Assembly (NCBI RefSeq): GCF_000633395.1
Contig: NZ_AYMU01000008.1
Span: 1-64,000, forward strand
Direction: 5' to 3'
DNA: 64,000 bases
Source: Pseudomonas sp. PH1b
GTDB taxonomy: Bacteria > Pseudomonadota > Gammaproteobacteria > Pseudomonadales > Pseudomonadaceae
Position numbers and translations under genes: made by a program. The number at the start of each line of letters is the position of its first letter. The first letter of the stretch is position 1. Of the stretch, positions 61,852 through 64,000 are shown one piece after another. The notes beneath the pieces were generated by a model that saw only the letters and a program-made list of their open reading frames with translations, was not told where the DNA came from and did not search any database.

Positions 61852-61889
61852 GGCAAGGTCTTCCTCGGTTATGCAGTCAATACTGCGTC

Positions 61890-62111
61890 TCAGCCTTTGC
61901 CGGCATTCGACGCGGCGGCGTCACGGCTCAACGCCTTGGGGCCGACGCAGAGCCAGAGCAGCAGCCCCAGCAAGGGTAAAAAGATGATCACCACGATCCA
62001 CAGCCCCTTGTTTTCGGCCCGCGCAGCGCTTTTGAGCAAAGCCTTGATGGCCCAGAGCTCGGCCAGCAGCACCAGCACTGCCAGAGCGATCCAGATGTAT
62101 TCGATAGGCAT
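61890..62111 (-). CDS. PLDc_N-type small membrane protein
   Basis: The 73-residue protein from the ATG at 62111 (MPIEYIWIALAVLVLLAELWAIKALLKS) has two membrane segments; the second, WIVVIIFLPLLGLLLWLCVGPKAL, is the pattern of the phospholipase D N-terminal (PLDc_N) family found at the front of cardiolipin synthases and as free small proteins. No catalytic HKD domain is present. GAGG lies 5-8 bases before the ATG. The role may be structural or regulatory in the membrane. Confidence 0.75.
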   Translation of the reverse strand: MPIEYIWIALAVLVLLAELWAIKALLKSAARAENKGLWIVVIIFLPLLGLLLWLCVGPKALSRDAAASNAGKG

Positions 62112-62367
62112 GAAGTTCCTCCCGGTCTGAACTGCTTTAGGTGGGCGGCGCAAGCGAGGGTTCATTAAGTTTGCGCACTGGCAGCTCCCCGGACAGGGAA
62201 ACGGCGGACAAGGCCCTGCACGCGGTGACATCCTGATTGAATTTAACGCTGCTTGTTGCGGTCTATAGCGCGCCTCTCAAGTCGCAAACAGGTATAGTTG
62301 CCGGCTTGCCTGGCGCGTCGCGGGCAGCTCGAGCTGCAGGGCTTTATCAGGACTTAATGGTTGCCGT

Positions 62368-63075
62368 GTGTTGGTAAGACTTCTATTGATTGCACTACTG
62401 CTGGCGGTATCGGCCTGCAGCTCCAATTCCTCCAGCCCTGGCGGCAACGCGCCCCTCAAGGCCGGTGAATATCGGGTCAAGCGTGGTGACACGCTGTATT
62501 CGATTGCCAGCCGCAACGGCAAGAACTGGAAGGAAGTGGCGCGGCTCAACGGCCTCCGGGCGCCCTATACCGTGGAAGTCGGCCAGGTGCTGCGGGTTGG
62601 CGGCGCGACCAGGACCACCCGAGTGGTCAGCAGCAAGTCGCGCAGCACCGCCAGCAAGAGCAAGGGCAAGGCCGCGCCGCCTGCCCCGCCGATGCCCAAG
62701 GTCACCTTGCAGGGCTGGAGCTGGCCACTGCGCGGGGTGCTGATCGGCCGCTTCTCGCCCACCGGCAAGCTCAACCAGGGCATCCGCATCGCCACCACCC
62801 AGGGCCAGCCGATCCACGCCACCCTGGGCGGCAAGGTGGCGTTCGCCGGCTACATGCGCGGCTACGGCAACCTGATGATCCTCCAGCACGGCCCCTCCTA
62901 CACCAGCACCTACGCCTACAACAGCCGCCTGGTGGTCAAGGAGGGCCAGATGGTGATCAAGGGCCAGAAGATCGCCGAGGCCGGGTCCCAGGACACCGAC
63001 CGCGCCCAGTTGTATTTCGAGATCCGCGCCAACAGCGTGCCCGTCGACCCGTTGCGCCTGTTGCCGCCGGGCTGA
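62368..63075 (+). CDS. LysM and degenerate LytM (M23) lipoprotein, NlpD-like
   Basis: A GTG start at 62368 gives 235 residues; a TTG follows it. The lipobox LAVSAC (C17) and LysM domain (YRVKRGDTLYSIASRNGKNW, about residues 35-77) precede a LytM/M23 domain (WPLRGVLIGRFSPTGKLNQGIRIATTQGQPIHATLGGKV...). The zinc-binding residues of active M23 enzymes are replaced (NQGIRI for HxGxDI-type, QLYFE for HLHFE), so the domain is degenerate, as in EnvC and NlpD. It should bind peptidoglycan and activate an amidase during cell separation. It is the only such gene here. Confidence 0.85.
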   Translation: MLVRLLLIALLLAVSACSSNSSSPGGNAPLKAGEYRVKRGDTLYSIASRNGKNWKEVARLNGLRAPYTVEVGQVLRVGGATRTTRVVSSKSRSTASKSKGKAAPPAPPMPKVTLQGWSWPLRGVLIGRFSPTGKLNQGIRIATTQGQPIHATLGGKVAFAGYMRGYGNLMILQHGPSYTSTYAYNSRLVVKEGQMVIKGQKIAEAGSQDTDRAQLYFEIRANSVPVDPLRLLPPG

Positions 63076-63340
63076 GTGGCGTCTTGCCCCACAAGGCGCC
63101 GGCTGGACGCAGAAGAAACAACTCGGGGGTTTCAAGCATGGTAGTGGCCAGGGCCGGCGCTATCATTTGCCGGAGGGTTTGAGCGGGGGTATTTCAGCCC
63201 ATGGCGCTCGAACTCCCTGTCCCGAGACGGGGCCGGCACAGCACCTGGGTTATCGCCCCGAGCGGTAACCTGCCCGCCAACCTGCTCTTCCTGCGTCCCC
63301 CTTACTGCCATGCAGATACAACCATTGGCCTGGATAACTC

Positions 63341-64000
63341 ATGTCCACGAATACTCACGCCTGCAATAAAGCGCCGTCCCGAATCTTTCTGGTCTTTCTG
63401 ACGCTGTCACTGATGGTGTCCTTGATGAACAGCAGCGTGCCAACGCCGCTGTACCCCTTCTATAAGCAACAGCTGCAGTTGAGCGCCGTAGAGCTGACGT
63501 TGATCTTCGGCGTGTACGGCGTCGGCGTCCTGCTGTCGCTGCTGACCCTGGCCGGGATCGCCGGGCGCCTGCCGGACCTGCGCAAGCTCTTGCTGCCCGC
63601 CGCCAGCCTGGTGGTGCTGGGCGCCTGGCTTTTTTCCCAGGGCAACTCCCTGTGGCAACTGGGTAGCGGGCGGCTGATCGCAGGCCTGGGCTCGGGGGCG
63701 ATGACCGTCGGGGTCAACCTGGCGCTGTTGCGCTTCGGCCCCGCCGACAACGGCAAGCTCGCGGCGCTGCTGGCTACCCTGGCGATGGTCAGCGGGCTGG
63801 CCCTGGGCCCGCTGCTCAGCGGTGCCGCCCTGCAGCTGGAGCTCTATCCCCTGATGCTGCCGTTCTGGTTGATCATGCTCCTGGGGCTGGCGGCCTGCGT
63901 CGGTGTGCTGGGATGCTGGCCGTCAGCGCCGACCCTAGCGCCGACCGTTGCCAACCCGCCGCCGATCAAGTCCCCCGGGCTGATCCAGAGCCTGCAGGGC
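63341..64000 (+). CDS. MFS transporter (C-terminus cut by window edge)
   Basis: An ATG at 63341 opens a frame that reaches the window end without a stop (220 codons). The product starts MSTNTHACNKAPSRIFLVFL and shows six or so membrane segments: TLSLMVSLMNSSVPTPLYPFYK, LTLIFGVYGVGVLLSLLTL, GRLIAGLGSGAMTVGVNLALL, LAMVSGLALGPLLSGAALQL, and others, with the MFS-typical loop AGRLPDLRKLLLP between TM2 and TM3. It is the N-terminal half of a major facilitator transporter of unknown substrate. Its 3' end is outside the window. Confidence 0.85.
   Translation, partial: MSTNTHACNKAPSRIFLVFLTLSLMVSLMNSSVPTPLYPFYKQQLQLSAVELTLIFGVYGVGVLLSLLTLAGIAGRLPDLRKLLLPAASLVVLGAWLFSQGNSLWQLGSGRLIAGLGSGAMTVGVNLALLRFGPADNGKLAALLATLAMVSGLALGPLLSGAALQLELYPLMLPFWLIMLLGLAACVGVLGCWPSAPTLAPTVANPPPIKSPGLIQSLQG

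Overview
The window is high-GC (about 62-65% by eye), gene-dense chromosomal DNA from a fluorescent-complex Pseudomonas. The strongest marker is a complete phenazine-1-carboxylic acid (PCA) locus, phzI / phzR / phzABCDEFG (7.4-15.7 kb), arranged as in P. fluorescens 2-79 and P. chlororaphis: phzI and phzR converge, and phzR diverges from phzA. Both quorum-sensing promoters carry a readable phz box centred about 43 bp upstream of the inferred start site. No decorating gene (phzO, phzH, phzM, phzS) follows phzG, so from this window alone the product should be PCA. No rRNA, tRNA, IS element or CRISPR array was seen.

Layout. 0-0.4 kb: a low-GC partial gene, probably acquired. 0.5-2.5 kb: an RNA repair pair (HD-Pnk end-healing enzyme plus ATP-dependent RNA ligase). 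2.9-7.2 kb: a secreted orphan, a SulP transporter, and a mono-haem secreted protein. 7.4-16.2 kb: the phenazine locus and a small DUF7693-like gene. 16.2-18.0 kb: a lipoprotein, then an NTF2-like protein divergent from a TetR regulator around an inverted-repeat operator. 18.2-21.7 kb: a 1158-residue P-loop NTPase with a C-terminal PD-(D/E)XK-type nuclease, a defence candidate. 22.2-30.5 kb: an orphan type VI secretion (T6SS) cargo island: vgrG, DUF6484, DUF2169 adaptor, a ketosynthase-like protein without its cysteine, a DUF4150/PAAR-like HNH-type toxin, a beta-propeller-like candidate immunity protein and a TIGR02270 protein. 30.5-32.0 kb: unknown, partly frameshifted genes on the other strand.

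32.2-34.7 kb: a cobalamin riboswitch in front of a FhuA-like TonB receptor. 34.9-37.1 kb: a periplasmic protein, PPK2 and a DUF5064 protein. 37.6-41.4 kb: a tightly coupled five-gene operon (LigD-type phosphoesterase, acyl-CoA dehydrogenase-like, PIG-L deacetylase, NodS-like methyltransferase, GT2 glycosyltransferase). 41.5-47.1 kb: a Fur-box-preceded ECF sigma / FecR / STN-type TonB receptor / di-haem peroxidase (MbnH-like) system. 47.6-54.8 kb: an RND tripartite efflux operon flanked by two paralogous TetR regulators. 54.8-58.9 kb: an MHS-type transporter and M20 amidohydrolase divergent from a LysR regulator, followed by a RidA protein. 59.0-64.0 kb: rlhA (23S rRNA C2501 hydroxylation), small membrane or metal-binding proteins, a LysM/degenerate LytM lipoprotein, and an MFS transporter cut by the window edge.

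The strongest candidates for new biology are the NTPase-nuclease at 18.2-21.7 kb, the T6SS toxin/immunity pair, the five-gene operon at 37.6-41.4 kb, and the Fur-controlled surface-signalling system ending in a di-haem peroxidase. All assignments come from reading translated sequence. No database search was run.
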